Made by a program: the position numbers and the translations under genes. DNA of 44,914 nucleotides from Streptomyces glaucescens (lineage in GTDB: Bacteria > Actinomycetota > Actinomycetes > Streptomycetales > Streptomycetaceae): assembly GCF_002154375.1 (NCBI RefSeq), contig NZ_MUND01000129.1, positions 1 through 44,914 on the forward strand. The letters run 5' to 3'. The first letter of the stretch is position 1. Every line of letters starts with the position of its first letter. This document shows, in pieces, positions 32,549-41,142 of this stretch. A model generated the notes under the pieces. It was not told the DNA's origin. It did not search any database and saw nothing but the letters and a program-made list of their open reading frames with translations.

Positions 32549-33418
32549 ATGCGTGAAAAGCCCGATGTCGTCCGGGAGTCGAGTTCCGAGGCGCCCGAGA
32601 AGGAGGTGCAGCAGAAGCGGATCGACCTCAGCGTTCCCCAGGTCGCGGGCAGCGCGGTGGCCGCGGTCCTGGCGGCCAAACTCGCCTCCTCCTTCGGGGT
32701 GTACGGGACGATCGCGGGCGCGGGCGTGGTCAGCGTCATCGCCACCTGCGGCGGTTCGCTGTTCCAGCACTTCTTCAAGCGGACCGGCGAACAACTGCGG
32801 ACCGGCAGGACACCGGTACGGGTGGCGATGGGGGCGGCCCCGCAAGCGCCTTCCGCACCGGGGGAGTTCTCCGAGGGAGCCGTCTACCGCGCGCGCGTGC
32901 GCGGCTGGAAGCGCTGGGCGCCGGCGGCGGCCGTGGTCTTCGGCATCACCATGACCGGCATCACGGCGTACGAACTGGCTTCCGGCGACAGCTTCAGCGG
33001 CCGGGGCGGGACGACGGTCGGCGGCGCGCTGACGCGGCAGGGCACGTCGTCCTCCGACTCCGATTCCGACTCCGATTCCGACTCGGGCTCGGACTCGGGC
33101 CGTTCCAGTTCCGGGGCGTCGGAGGACACGGGGGAGACCGGCGGTCCCGGTGGGGGCACGCCCTCCGCCTCACCGTCCCGGGCTCCCGGCGAACAGGGTG
33201 ACGGCACGCCGTCCGGCGGCGACGGCGGTACGGCCGGCAGCCCGACGCCCGCCCCGACCGCCCCCGGGGAGACCGGCGGGGAGAGCGGGGCGGGCGGCGG
33301 GGAGACGAGCGCCGGGACGCCGTCCCCGCCGGCCCCGTCCGCTACGCCCCCAGAACCCGGCGCAAGTAGTCGTTCCGGAAGCGCCGCTCCGGGTCCAGCC
33401 GGTCCCGCAGCGCCGTGA
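32549..33418 (+). CDS. Membrane protein with disordered Ser/Asp and Gly/Pro tail
   Basis: A 289-residue protein I do not recognise beyond a conserved Streptomyces membrane protein. Residues 28-75 contain a hydrophobic, Ala/Val-rich segment (AGSAVAAVLAAKLASSFGVY and onward), a second transmembrane segment is at about 122-143 (WAPAAAVVFGITMTGITAYE), and the remaining half is disordered, with an SD dipeptide run (about 169-185) and Pro/Gly/Ser/Thr repeats. The ATG follows GGCAAGGCCCGGGA. Its last 77 bases overlap the convergent FAD-oxidase gene. The low-complexity tail may be extracellular. Function unknown. Confidence 0.7.
   Translation: MREKPDVVRESSSEAPEKEVQQKRIDLSVPQVAGSAVAAVLAAKLASSFGVYGTIAGAGVVSVIATCGGSLFQHFFKRTGEQLRTGRTPVRVAMGAAPQAPSAPGEFSEGAVYRARVRGWKRWAPAAAVVFGITMTGITAYELASGDSFSGRGGTTVGGALTRQGTSSSDSDSDSDSDSGSDSGRSSSGASEDTGETGGPGGGTPSASPSRAPGEQGDGTPSGGDGGTAGSPTPAPTAPGETGGESGAGGGETSAGTPSPPAPSATPPEPGASSRSGSAAPGPAGPAAP
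33050..33102 (+). repeat. Hexamer-type coding repeat (Ser-Asp)
   Basis: TCCGA(C/T) units in tandem encode the alternating SDSDSD run of the membrane protein tail; a likely site of slippage and length variation. Confidence 0.75.
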
Positions 33419-34661
33419 ACTCGCCGAAGCGCGGGTACACCCCGGCGAAGTACTCCGCGTCGCGCGTGTGCACCTTGCCCCAGTGCGGGCGCCCCTCGTG
33501 CGCCGTGAAGATGCGCTCGGCGGCGGTGAAGTACCGCTGGTAGGGCGTGCCGCGGAACATGTGGACGGCGATGTACGCGCTGTCCCGGCCGGACGCCGTG
33601 GACAGCGTGATGTCGTCGGCCGGGGCGGTGCGCACCTCGACCGGGAAGCTGATCCGCAGCGGGGAGCGGTCGACCATCGCCTTCAGCTCGCGCAGGGTGT
33701 CCACCACGGCCTCGCGCGGGACGGCGTACTCCATCTCCACGAAGCGCACCCGGCGCGGCGACGTGAAGACCTTGTAAGGGATGTCGGTGTAGCTCCGCGC
33801 GGACAGCGCCTTGCTGGAGATCCGGGCGATGGCGGGGATGGCGGCGGGCGCCGCGCGGCCGACCCAGCTGGCCGCCTGGAAGACCCCGTTGGACAGGAAC
33901 TCGTCCTCGAACCAGCCCTTGAGCGGGCTCACCGGCCGCTCCGGCCCGGCGCTGCGGTTGTTCCGCTTGGTGGTGGTGCTGCCGGTGTGCGGGAACCAGT
34001 AGAACTCGAAGTGCTCGTTCTCCGCCCACAGCTCGTCGAACTCGGCGAGCACCCGGTCCAGCGGCATCGGCTCCTCGCGCGCGTGGAGCAGGAAGACGGG
34101 CTCCACGGCGAGGGTGATCGCGGTGACGATGCCCAGGGCCCCCAGGCCGATCCGGGCCGCCGCGAAGACCTCCGGGTTCTCCTCCGCGGAGCAGGTGAGC
34201 ACCGAGCCGTCGGCGGTGACCATCTCCAGCGCGGTGATCTGGGCGGCGATCGAGCCGGAGTCGCGGCCGGTGCCGTGGGTGCCGGTGCTGGTGGCGCCCG
34301 CGACGGTCTGCTCCATGATGTCGCCCATGTTGGTCAGCGACAGACCCTCGCGGGCCAGGGCCAGGTTGAGCCGCTTGAGCGGAGTGCCGGCCAGAACCGT
34401 GACCGTGCCGGCCTCCCGGTCGATGTCACGGATGCCGGTCAGCAGCTCCGGGCGTATCAGGACCCCGCCGGTGGCGGCTATGGACGTGAAGGAGTGCCCC
34501 GTACCGACGGCCTTCACCGGCAGGCCGTCCTCCGCCGCCCTGAGCACCGCCGCGGCCAGTTCCTCCACCGTCGCCGGAGTCACCTCCCGCGCGGGGCGGG
34601 CGGCGACATTGCCGCCCCAGTTACGCCACGTGCCGTTCTTCCCGCTCGCTGTGCTGCTCAA
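33342..34661 (-). CDS. FAD-linked oxidase, L-gulono/D-arabinono-1,4-lactone oxidase type
   Basis: A 439-residue flavoprotein that should oxidise a sugar lactone or sugar alcohol. The N-terminal FAD-binding (VAO-type) domain covers about 10-180: WRNWGGN, the PATVEEL segment, VGTGHSFTSIAATGGVLI and GATSTGTHGTGRDSGSIAAQ. The C-terminal ALO domain ends in the conserved HWGKVHTRD (near 392-400) and LDPERRFRNDYLRRVLG. TTG 34661 is chosen because GGGGAGG is 5 bases upstream; no ATG or GTG with a binding site is near. The start lies 41 bases inside the MFS gene 3' end, so the two are coupled. Vitamin C synthesis is not implied; bacterial members act on xylitol, gulonolactone or arabinose derivatives. 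Confidence 0.85.
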   Translation of the reverse strand: MSSTASGKNGTWRNWGGNVAARPAREVTPATVEELAAAVLRAAEDGLPVKAVGTGHSFTSIAATGGVLIRPELLTGIRDIDREAGTVTVLAGTPLKRLNLALAREGLSLTNMGDIMEQTVAGATSTGTHGTGRDSGSIAAQITALEMVTADGSVLTCSAEENPEVFAAARIGLGALGIVTAITLAVEPVFLLHAREEPMPLDRVLAEFDELWAENEHFEFYWFPHTGSTTTKRNNRSAGPERPVSPLKGWFEDEFLSNGVFQAASWVGRAAPAAIPAIARISSKALSARSYTDIPYKVFTSPRRVRFVEMEYAVPREAVVDTLRELKAMVDRSPLRISFPVEVRTAPADDITLSTASGRDSAYIAVHMFRGTPYQRYFTAAERIFTAHEGRPHWGKVHTRDAEYFAGVYPRFGEFTALRDRLDPERRFRNDYLRRVLGA

Positions 34662-35862
34662 CGGTGCCTCCCCGACCCGGAGCCGGCCGCTTGAGCCGGC
34701 GGTAACCGAGGAAACCGACCGCGACCGCGACGGCACCGGACACCGCCGGAACCCCGTACCCGGCACGCGCGCCGGCGGCGTCGATCACCCAGCCGGCCGC
34801 CGAGGAGCCGAGGGCGACCCCCACCGCGAGACCGGTGCTCACCCAGGTCATGCCCTCGGTCAACTGCGCGCGTGGTACGTGCTCTTCGATGAGGGACATC
34901 GTCGTGATCATCGTGGGAGCGATGGACAGACCCGCGACGAAGAGCGCCACGGCCAGAAACGGCAGGTTCCCGACCAGTAGGAGGGGGATCATACTCACGG
35001 CCATCGCACACACACCCAGCAGCCAGCGAGGTTCGGGCGCCCCCTTGAAGTGCAGCAGCCCGAAGACGGCCCCCGCCACACAGGAGCCCGCCGCGTACAG
35101 CGCGAGGACGAGGCTGGCCGCGCCCTTGTGCCCCTGCTCGTCGGCGAAGGCCACGGTGACCACGTCGACCGCGCCGAAGATCGCGCCGGTCGCCACGAAC
35201 GTGACGACGAGGACCTGGAGCCCGGGGGCGCGCAGCGCGCTGCGGCCCCGGCCGTGCTCCGCGCGCGGGTGCGGGGCGGGCTCGGTGGCGCGCTGCGCGG
35301 TCAGCCAGAAGACGCCGACCGCCAGGAAGCAGCCCGCGAGCAGCGGCCCGGCCTCCGGGAACCAGGTCGTGGACAGGCCGATGGAGATGATCGGCCCGAA
35401 GATGAAGCAGACCTCGTCCACCACGGACTCGAACGAGTACGCGGTGTGCAGCTGCGGGGTGCCCCGGTAGACGGCCGCCCAGCGGGCCCGGATCATCGCG
35501 CCGACGCTCGGCACGCAGCCGATGCCGACACAGGCCACGAACAGCACCCAGTCCGCCCACTCGTAGTGCGCGGCGAACAGCAGCAGCGCGCCCGCGGCCA
35601 GCGAGACCAGCGTCGCGGGACGCAGGACCCGCCGCTGTCCGTACTGGTCCACCAGCCGGGACACCTGCGGACCGGCCACCGCCGCCGACAGCGCGATCGT
35701 CGCCGAGAGCGCGCCCGCGAGCCCGTAGCGCCCGGTGAGCTGGGAGATCATCGTGACGACGCCGATGCCCATCATCGACAGCGGCATCCGGCCGAGGAAA
35801 CCGGCGGCGGAGAACGCCTTGGAGCCGGGGGCGGCGAACAGGGCGCGATACGGGCTGGGCAC
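34621..35862 (-). CDS. Major facilitator superfamily transporter
   Basis: A 413-residue, 12-transmembrane-segment transporter. The MFS loop 2-3 signature appears as VDQYGQRRVLRPATL (about 70-84) and the helix bundle repeats in the second half (ALRAPGLQVLVVTFVATGAI). GTG 35862 (PSPYRALFAAPGSKAF...) is preferred because GGAGAG is 4 bases upstream; an in-frame ATG at 35955 lacks a site and would add a low-complexity leader. Cotranscribed with the FAD oxidase, it may move that enzyme's substrate or product. It is divergent from ferrochelatase across a gap with a GTTAGG/CCTAAC palindrome. Drug export is an alternative. Confidence 0.87.
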   Translation of the reverse strand: MPSPYRALFAAPGSKAFSAAGFLGRMPLSMMGIGVVTMISQLTGRYGLAGALSATIALSAAVAGPQVSRLVDQYGQRRVLRPATLVSLAAGALLLFAAHYEWADWVLFVACVGIGCVPSVGAMIRARWAAVYRGTPQLHTAYSFESVVDEVCFIFGPIISIGLSTTWFPEAGPLLAGCFLAVGVFWLTAQRATEPAPHPRAEHGRGRSALRAPGLQVLVVTFVATGAIFGAVDVVTVAFADEQGHKGAASLVLALYAAGSCVAGAVFGLLHFKGAPEPRWLLGVCAMAVSMIPLLLVGNLPFLAVALFVAGLSIAPTMITTMSLIEEHVPRAQLTEGMTWVSTGLAVGVALGSSAAGWVIDAAGARAGYGVPAVSGAVAVAVGFLGYRRLKRPAPGRGGTVEQHSEREERHVA

Positions 35863-35979
35863 GGGGCTCTCCGGCGGCTCGGTCAGGCGGGCGGGTGGAC
35901 GCGGACATGCTGCGGCATGCGGCGACATGGCGGCACGCACGCGCCCGTAAGGCATAAAGATGGTCGATACAGCTTACGA

Positions 35980-35995
35980 GTTAGGTCACCCTAAC
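35980..35995. promoter_or_regulatory. Palindrome GTTAGG-TCAC-CCTAAC between MFS and ferrochelatase genes
   Basis: Perfect 6-base inverted arms with a 4-base spacer. It shares TTAGGT and CTAAC with the iron box (13 of 19 positions) but not its arm spacing. It lies 82 bases before the ferrochelatase start and 118 before the MFS start. Confidence 0.5.
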
Positions 35996-36076
35996 GCACC
36001 CCTCGGGACCAGCCCGGAGCGCGTCCCCGCCCCCGCCGTTGCCGCACTGTCGGTGGCGGGTGGCAGGATCGGTCCC

Positions 36077-37204
36077 ATGCCAGACGCGCTCGATGCCACC
36101 CCCTACGACGCCCTGCTCCTGCTCTCCTTCGGCGGCCCGGAAGGGCCGGACGACGTGGTCCCGTTCCTGGAGAACGTGACGCGCGGGCGCGGCATCCCCA
36201 AGGAACGCCTGAAGGAAGTCGGGCAGCACTACTTCCTGTTCGGCGGGGTCAGCCCGATCAACGACCAGAACCGTGCCCTGCTGGACGCCCTGCGCAAGGA
36301 CTTCGCCGGCCACGGCCTGAACCTGCCGGTGTACTGGGGCAACCGCAACTGGGCGCCGTACCTCACGGACACCCTGCGCGAGATGGTCCGCGACGGCCGC
36401 CGCCGCATCCTGGTCCTGGCCACCAGCGCCTACGCCTCCTACTCGGGCTGCCGTCAGTACCGCGAGAACCTCGCCGACTCCCTCGCCGCCCTGGAGGCCG
36501 AGGGCCTGGAACTGCCGAAGATCGACAAGCTGCGGCACTACTTCAACCACCCGGGCTTCGTCGAGCCCATGGTCGACGGTGTCCTGGAGTCCCTCGCCGA
36601 CCTCCCCGAGGAGATCCGCGACGGCGCCCACATCGCCTTCACCACCCACTCCATCCCGGTCTCCGCGGCCGACACCTCCGGCCCGGCCGAGGAGCACGGC
36701 GACGGCGGCGCCTACGTCCGGCAGCACCTGGACGTCGCGCGGCTGATCGCCGACGCCGTCCGCGAGCGGACCGGCGTCGACCACCCCTGGCAGCTCGTCT
36801 ACCAGTCCCGCTCCGGCGCCCCGCACATCCCGTGGCTGGAGCCCGACATCTGCGACCACCTGGAGGAGCGGCACGCCGCCGGGGTCCCGGCCGTCGTCAT
36901 GGCCCCCATCGGGTTCGTCTCCGACCACATGGAGGTCCTGTACGACCTCGACACCGAGGCCACGGCCAAGGCCGAGGAGCTGGGCCTGCCGGTGCGCCGC
37001 TCGGCCACCGTCGGCGCCGACCCGCGGTTCGCCGCCGCCGTCCGCGACCTGCTCCTGGAGCGCTCCGCCGTCGAACGCGGGCAGGAGGTCACGCCCTGCG
37101 CCCTCGGCGCGCTCGGCGCGAGCCACAACCTGTGCCCGGCCGGCTGCTGCCCGGCCCGCGCCCCCCGGCCCGCCGCCGCGGGCGCCGACAGCCCCTACAC
37201 GTGA
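36077..37204 (+). CDS. hemH: Ferrochelatase (coproporphyrin III type), [2Fe-2S]
   Basis: Inserts Fe2+ into a porphyrin; in actinobacteria the substrate is coproporphyrin III (also called cpfC). The 375 residues include the N-terminal [13 protein letters not shown], the active-site His in AFTTHSIP (about 193) with Glu in [17 protein letters not shown] (about 240-256), and the metal-handling [18 protein letters not shown]-terminal cysteines Cys341, Cys353, Cys357 and Cys358 fit the [2Fe-2S] cluster typical of actinobacterial enzymes. ATG 36077 follows AGGATCGG; longer in-frame starts lack a site. The following inositol-monophosphatase gene begins 8 bases later, so they form an operon. Confidence 0.95.
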   Translation: MPDALDATPYDALLLLSFGGPEGPDDVVPFLENVTRGRGIPKERLKEVGQHYFLFGGVSPINDQNRALLDALRKDFAGHGLNLPVYWGNRNWAPYLTDTLREMVRDGRRRILVLATSAYASYSGCRQYRENLADSLAALEAEGLELPKIDKLRHYFNHPGFVEPMVDGVLESLADLPEEIRDGAHIAFTTHSIPVSAADTSGPAEEHGDGGAYVRQHLDVARLIADAVRERTGVDHPWQLVYQSRSGAPHIPWLEPDICDHLEERHAAGVPAVVMAPIGFVSDHMEVLYDLDTEATAKAEELGLPVRRSATVGADPRFAAAVRDLLLERSAVERGQEVTPCALGALGASHNLCPAGCCPARAPRPAAAGADSPYT

Positions 37205-37212
37205 GGAGCGCC

Positions 37213-38028
37213 GTGACCGACCCCCTGCACACGGACCTGCTCGCCCTCGCCCAGGAGGCCGCCCGCCGGGCAGGCGAGCTGCTGCGCGACGGCCGCCCGG
37301 CGGACCTCGGTGTCGCCGCCACCAAGTCGAGCCCCATCGACGTGGTCACCGAGATGGACATCGCCGCCGAGAAGCTGATCACCGGCTTCCTCGCCGAGCG
37401 CCGCCCCGACGACGGCTTCCTCGGCGAAGAGGGCGCCGCCACGGAGGGCACCAGCGGCATCCGCTGGGTGATCGACCCGCTCGACGGCACCGTGAACTAC
37501 CTCTACGGGCTGCCCACCTGGGCCGTCTCCATCGCCGCCGAACAGGACGGCGAGACGGTGGTCGGCGTCGTCGCGGCCCCCATGCGCGGCGAGACGTACA
37601 GCGCCGTCCGCGGACGCGGCGCCCGCGCCACCGGCTCCTGGGACGGTGAGCGCGAGCTGCGCTGCCGCCCGGCACCCCCGCTGGACCAGGCGCTGGTCTC
37701 CACCGGCTTCAACTACGTCACCGACGTCCGCGCCCGCCAGGCCGACATCGTCCAGCGGCTGATCCCGCTGCTGCGGGACATCCGGCGCGGCGGCTCCGCC
37801 GCGATCGACCTGTGCGACGTCGCCGCGGGCCGCCTCGACGGCTACTACGAGCGCGGGCTGCATCCCTGGGACCTCGCGGCGGGGGACCTGATCGCCCGGG
37901 AGGCGGGCGCGCTGACCGGTGGACGGCCCGGAGAGCGCCCCTCACGCGAGCTGACGGTCGCGGCTGCCCCGGGCGTCTTCGAGCCCCTCCAGCGGCTCCT
38001 GGAGGACCTGGGCGCCTGGCACGACTGA
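37213..38028 (+). CDS. Inositol monophosphatase family phosphatase
   Basis: A 271-residue Mg2+-dependent, Li+-sensitive phosphatase. Metal and catalytic motifs are in order: the GEEG loop (about 70-73), WVIDPLDGTVNYLYG (about 84-98) and GSAAIDLCDVAAGRLDGYYE with HPWDLAAG (about 195-222). GTG 37213 is used because GAGGAG ends 4 bases before it; GTG 37201 overlaps the ferrochelatase stop. It could act on inositol-1-phosphate, histidinol phosphate or other sugar phosphates; the motifs do not distinguish them, and the coupling to ferrochelatase gives no clear clue. Confidence 0.9.
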   Translation: MTDPLHTDLLALAQEAARRAGELLRDGRPADLGVAATKSSPIDVVTEMDIAAEKLITGFLAERRPDDGFLGEEGAATEGTSGIRWVIDPLDGTVNYLYGLPTWAVSIAAEQDGETVVGVVAAPMRGETYSAVRGRGARATGSWDGERELRCRPAPPLDQALVSTGFNYVTDVRARQADIVQRLIPLLRDIRRGGSAAIDLCDVAAGRLDGYYERGLHPWDLAAGDLIAREAGALTGGRPGERPSRELTVAAAPGVFEPLQRLLEDLGAWHD

Positions 38029-38055
38029 GTCCGTGCGACGCCGTACGACGACGAA

Positions 38056-38088
38056 GCGGGCCCCGGCGATGGATTCGCCGGGGCCCGC
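38056..38088. terminator. Bidirectional terminator after the hemH operon
   Basis: A perfect 14-bp stem (38056-38069 with 38075-38088), loop TGGAT, between convergent genes. Confidence 0.85.
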
Positions 38089-38107
38089 CTCATAACGGGT
38101 GGACCGG

Positions 38108-38281
38108 TCAGACGCGGTACGCGCCGACTTCCACGCCATGTTCGGCGGCGAGGCGGCGCAGGTCGTCGAGCTCACCCTGCTCCACCTCGACGAGGAAGTC
38201 GTCGCCCTCGTCACGAGCCCGCGTCAGGTCGGACTCGGTCGCCCTTATGCGCTGCAGAAGTCCTGCGGTGAATGCGTCCAT
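38108..38281 (-). CDS. 57-residue conserved hypothetical protein
   Basis: A short acidic, entirely helical-looking protein (DAFTAGLLQRIRATESDLTR..., ending GVEVGAYRV) that I do not recognise as a named family. The ATG at 38281 has a GAGGGGG-type site about 8 bases before it. A longer in-frame frame to 38539 reads through arginine-rich low-complexity sequence and is unlikely to be coding. The amino-acid pattern, with regular heptad-like Leu spacing, suggests a small coiled coil. It is convergent with the inositol-monophosphatase gene and divergent from cutR. Confidence 0.6.
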   Translation of the reverse strand: MDAFTAGLLQRIRATESDLTRARDEGDDFLVEVEQGELDDLRRLAAEHGVEVGAYRV

Positions 38282-38842
38282 GCTGCGCCCCCTCGTCCTG
38301 GGTCGTGGGTCGATGGCACGGGGGTGTGCCGGTTCGGAAGGGGCGATCACGTCTCCCATGAGTGCCCAGCGCTGCCCTGCTGGGCGGCGACGGCGCCGGA
38401 CACCCACGCCCACTCTGCGAAGCGGACCGCGGCGTACCGCATGGTGCTGCGGCACAAGCAGAGCGTGATCGCGGGGTGTAAACCGTCCTCCCCCCGCTCC
38501 CTTCCGCGGAAACCTCAACCGGAGCAGAAAATCTGGCATTCCCGGGCCCCCGCCGCGGACGCACCGAACCGCCGCCGGCCGTTTCCCGGAGCTTCGCCCC
38601 GGCGTCCCCCGAGCCTCCCGCGTGCCTCAGGCCTCCGCCGTTCCCGGGCCTCGCCGGGTCCCTGCCCCGAGGACCTGTCCGGCGCCTCCCGCCCGCCCCG
38701 CGGTGTCGGACAGGTCCCTGGACCCACCCGGCTTACCGCCGACTTACGGCCGAAAAGGGCAGGATGGAGGCCAACACACCCACCACCCCCTGCCCGCGTG
38801 CGCCCATCGGCCGCGCGGGCGGCCACAGGAAGGACAAGCGAC
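38282..38842. promoter_or_regulatory. 561-base region upstream of cutR
   Basis: No convincing gene. It contains an inverted repeat with perfect 11-base arms, GGACCTGTCCG (38671-38681) and CGGACAGGTCC (38707-38717), 25 bases apart, and the direct repeat described separately at 38732-38747. The AT-richer stretch 38505-38540 may hold a minus-strand promoter. Confidence 0.5.
38732..38747 (+). promoter_or_regulatory. Candidate CutR operator (direct repeat CTTAC-N6-CTTAC)
   Basis: CTTAC at 38732-38736 and 38743-38747 are 11 bases apart, the spacing at which OmpR-family regulators bind as head-to-tail dimers. It is 95 bases before cutR, suggesting autoregulation. Confidence 0.55.
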
Positions 38843-39496
38843 GTGCGCGTACTCGTCGTCGAGGACGAGCAGCTGCTCGCCGATGCGGTGGCCACCGGGC
38901 TGCGCCGGGAGGCCATGGCCGTCGACGTCGTGTACGACGGTGCGGCCGCCCTGGAACGCATCGGCGTCAACGACTACGACGTGGTCGTCCTCGACCGCGA
39001 CCTCCCGCTCGTGCACGGCGACGACGTGTGCCGCAAGATCGTCGAACTGGGCATGCCCACGCGCGTGCTGATGCTCACGGCCTCCGGCGACGTCAGCGAC
39101 CGCGTCGAGGGCCTGGAGATCGGCGCGGACGACTACCTGCCCAAGCCGTTCGCGTTCAGCGAGCTGATCGCGCGCGTGCGTGCTCTCGGCCGGCGCACCA
39201 GCCTGCCGCTGCCGCCCGTCCTGGAGCGGGCCGGGATCAAGCTCGACCCCAACCGCCGCGAGGTCTTCCGCGAGGGCAAGGAGGTCCAGCTGGCGCCCAA
39301 GGAGTTCGCCGTCCTGGAGGTGCTGATGCGCAGCGAGGGCGCCGTCGTCTCCGCCGAGCAGCTGCTGGAGAAGGCCTGGGACGAGAACACCGACCCGTTC
39401 ACCAACGTGGTCCGCGTCACCGTCATGACCCTGCGCCGCAAGCTGGGCGAGCCGCCCGTCATCGTCACCGTCCCCGGCTCCGGCTACCGGATCTGA
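38843..39496 (+). CDS. cutR: Response regulator CutR (OmpR family)
   Basis: A transcription regulator paired with CutS, first linked to copper and melanin traits in S. lividans and later to envelope/secretion stress. The 217 residues comprise a receiver domain (1-115) with phospho-acceptor Asp51 (VVVLDRDLP), Lys in LPKPFAF near 100, and an OmpR winged-helix domain (about 130-217) ending in FTNVVRVTVMTLRRKLGEPP and VPGSGYRI. The GTG at 38843 has AGGAAGGA upstream, and this gives the published CutR length. It is 4 bases from cutS. Confidence 0.94.
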   Translation: MRVLVVEDEQLLADAVATGLRREAMAVDVVYDGAAALERIGVNDYDVVVLDRDLPLVHGDDVCRKIVELGMPTRVLMLTASGDVSDRVEGLEIGADDYLPKPFAFSELIARVRALGRRTSLPLPPVLERAGIKLDPNRREVFREGKEVQLAPKEFAVLEVLMRSEGAVVSAEQLLEKAWDENTDPFTNVVRVTVMTLRRKLGEPPVIVTVPGSGYRI

Positions 39497-39500
39497 CCCC

Positions 39501-40748
39501 GTGGCCGCCACCCCCGCGCCGCCCGAGGCGCCTCCGAAACCCACCTGGGACCCCCGACGGCCGGAGCCGCCGTTCCCCTGGCTGCGACCGACCATCCGGA
39601 TAAGGCTCACGCTGCTGTACGGCGGCATGTTCCTGATCGCCGGCATCCTGTTGCTGTCGATCATCTACCTGCTGGCGGCCCAAGCCCTCAACACCGGCAA
39701 CGAACCGCTCTTCAAGATCGTCGACGGCACCGACATCAAGGTCGCCAGTGAGGACTGTCCCCCGGTCAACTCCAGGAGTCTGACCCTCGCCGAGTTCAAC
39801 GCCGCGATCAGCGAGTGCATCGACCATCAGCGCCGGGTCGCCCTGGACACCCTCCTCAGCCGCTCCCTCCTCGCCCTCCTCGGCCTCGCCGTGATCGCCT
39901 TCGCCTTCGGCTACGCCATGGCCGGGCGCGTGCTCTCGCCGCTCGGCCGGATCACCCGCACCGCGCGCGCGGTGGCCGGCTCGGACCTGTCCCGCCGGAT
40001 CGAGCTGGACGGCCCGGACGACGAGCTGAAGGAGCTGGCCGACACCTTCGACGACATGCTGGAGCGCCTCCAGCGGGCGTTCACCGCCCAGCAGCGCTTC
40101 GTCGGCAACGCCTCGCACGAGCTGCGCACCCCGCTGGCGATCAACCGCACGCTGCTGGAGGTGCACCTGTCGGACCCGAACGCGCCCGTGGAGCTCCAGC
40201 AGCTCGGCAAGACGCTGCTGGCGACCAACGAGCGCAGCGAGCAGCTGGTGGAGGGCCTGCTGCTGCTCGCGCGCAGCGACAACCAGATCGTCGAGCGCAA
40301 GCCGGTCGACCTGGCCGAGGTGGCCTCGCAGGCCGTCGACCAGGTGCACGCCGAGGCCGAGGCCAAGGGCGTGGAGATCCGCGGCGAGCGCGAGCCCGCG
40401 GTGGTCCGGGGCAACGGCGTCCTGCTGGAGCGGATCGCCCTCAACCTGGTCCAGAACGCGGTCCGGTACAACGTCCCCGAAGGCGGCTGGGTCGAGGTCA
40501 CCACCGAGATCCAGCACGGCCAGGCGGTGCTGATGGTCACCAACACCGGCCCCGTGGTCCCGGCGTACGAGATCGACAACCTCTTCGAGCCGTTCCGGCG
40601 GCTGCGCACCGAGCGCACGGGCAGCGACAAGGGCGTCGGTCTCGGCCTGTCCATCGTGCGCTCGGTGGCCCGGGCGCACGGCGGGCACATCGCGGCCCGG
40701 CCGCGCGAAGGCGGGGGGCTGGTGATGCGAGTCACCCTGCCACTCTGA
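39501..40748 (+). CDS. cutS: Sensor histidine kinase CutS
   Basis: Membrane kinase of the CutRS system. The 415 residues have TM1 at about 37-60, a short extracytoplasmic sensor with Cys86 and Cys106 (the two cysteines thought to read extracellular redox/disulfide state), TM2 at about 120-142, a HAMP segment, a HisKA domain with His206 in GNASHELRTPL, and a HATPase domain (about 290-412) with the N box NLVQNAVRYN, then NTGP and GVGLGLSIV. The GTG start follows the cutR stop closely and has only a weak binding site, so translation is probably coupled. Confidence 0.94.
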   Translation: MAATPAPPEAPPKPTWDPRRPEPPFPWLRPTIRIRLTLLYGGMFLIAGILLLSIIYLLAAQALNTGNEPLFKIVDGTDIKVASEDCPPVNSRSLTLAEFNAAISECIDHQRRVALDTLLSRSLLALLGLAVIAFAFGYAMAGRVLSPLGRITRTARAVAGSDLSRRIELDGPDDELKELADTFDDMLERLQRAFTAQQRFVGNASHELRTPLAINRTLLEVHLSDPNAPVELQQLGKTLLATNERSEQLVEGLLLLARSDNQIVERKPVDLAEVASQAVDQVHAEAEAKGVEIRGEREPAVVRGNGVLLERIALNLVQNAVRYNVPEGGWVEVTTEIQHGQAVLMVTNTGPVVPAYEIDNLFEPFRRLRTERTGSDKGVGLGLSIVRSVARAHGGHIAARPREGGGLVMRVTLPL

Positions 40749-40821
40749 GACCATGGGCGGACACACCCGAGGTTGTTCGCTTTGCGCGGAATTTTCTGGG
40801 CACCCGTACAGCCGTCTCGTG

Positions 40822-40835
40822 TGTGATCGATCACA
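40822..40835. promoter_or_regulatory. CRP-like palindrome TGTGATCGATCACA
   Basis: A perfect 14-base palindrome with the CRP half sites TGTGA and TCACA, but 4 rather than 6 bases between them. It lies 74 bases after cutS and about 310 before the DUF4193 gene. Confidence 0.5.
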
Positions 40836-40884
40836 AGAACGATTTTCAGGCCATCTACTCTCCGTGAACACTCAGGCCGCCGGA

Positions 40885-40916
40885 AAGCCGGGAAAATGCG
40901 GGTTTTCTGGGGGCTT
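40885..40916 (+). terminator. Weak hairpin after cutS
   Basis: AAGCC/GGCTT (40885-40889, 40912-40916) and GAAAA/TTTTC (40892-40896, 40903-40907) form a two-part stem about 140 bases after the stop. The remaining gap to 41142 shows no gene; it should contain the DUF4193 promoter (a TTGAGT at about 41024 has no good -10). Confidence 0.4.
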
Positions 40917-41142
40917 GATCACGGGAAGTACACGGTGAGACGCCTTTGAAGTGCGCCATTCGGACCGTGTACGGTCCCGATCGCCGTCCAACCCGATCAC
41001 TCGCGAGGGGTCCGGTTGGGTGTCGATTGAGTAACAGACCTTGATGTGAGGCAAAATCTCCGCCTCGGGTCGGGCACAAGTCCGGCCTCTCACGCGTTAC
41101 GTGCGCTGGAGACACCGCAGACACCCGGAGGGGGAGAGCGAC

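Noticed and set aside
33342-34661. Vitamin C biosynthesis gene
   Set aside because: The ALO/GULO fold is shared by several bacterial sugar and alditol oxidases; no ascorbate pathway neighbour is present.
38282-38539. Upstream extension of the 57-residue minus-strand gene
   Set aside because: Arg/Pro-rich sequence, and the internal ATG has the better ribosome binding site.
40753-40938. 61-codon frame after cutS
   Set aside because: No ribosome binding site, and its composition is unlike coding sequence here.
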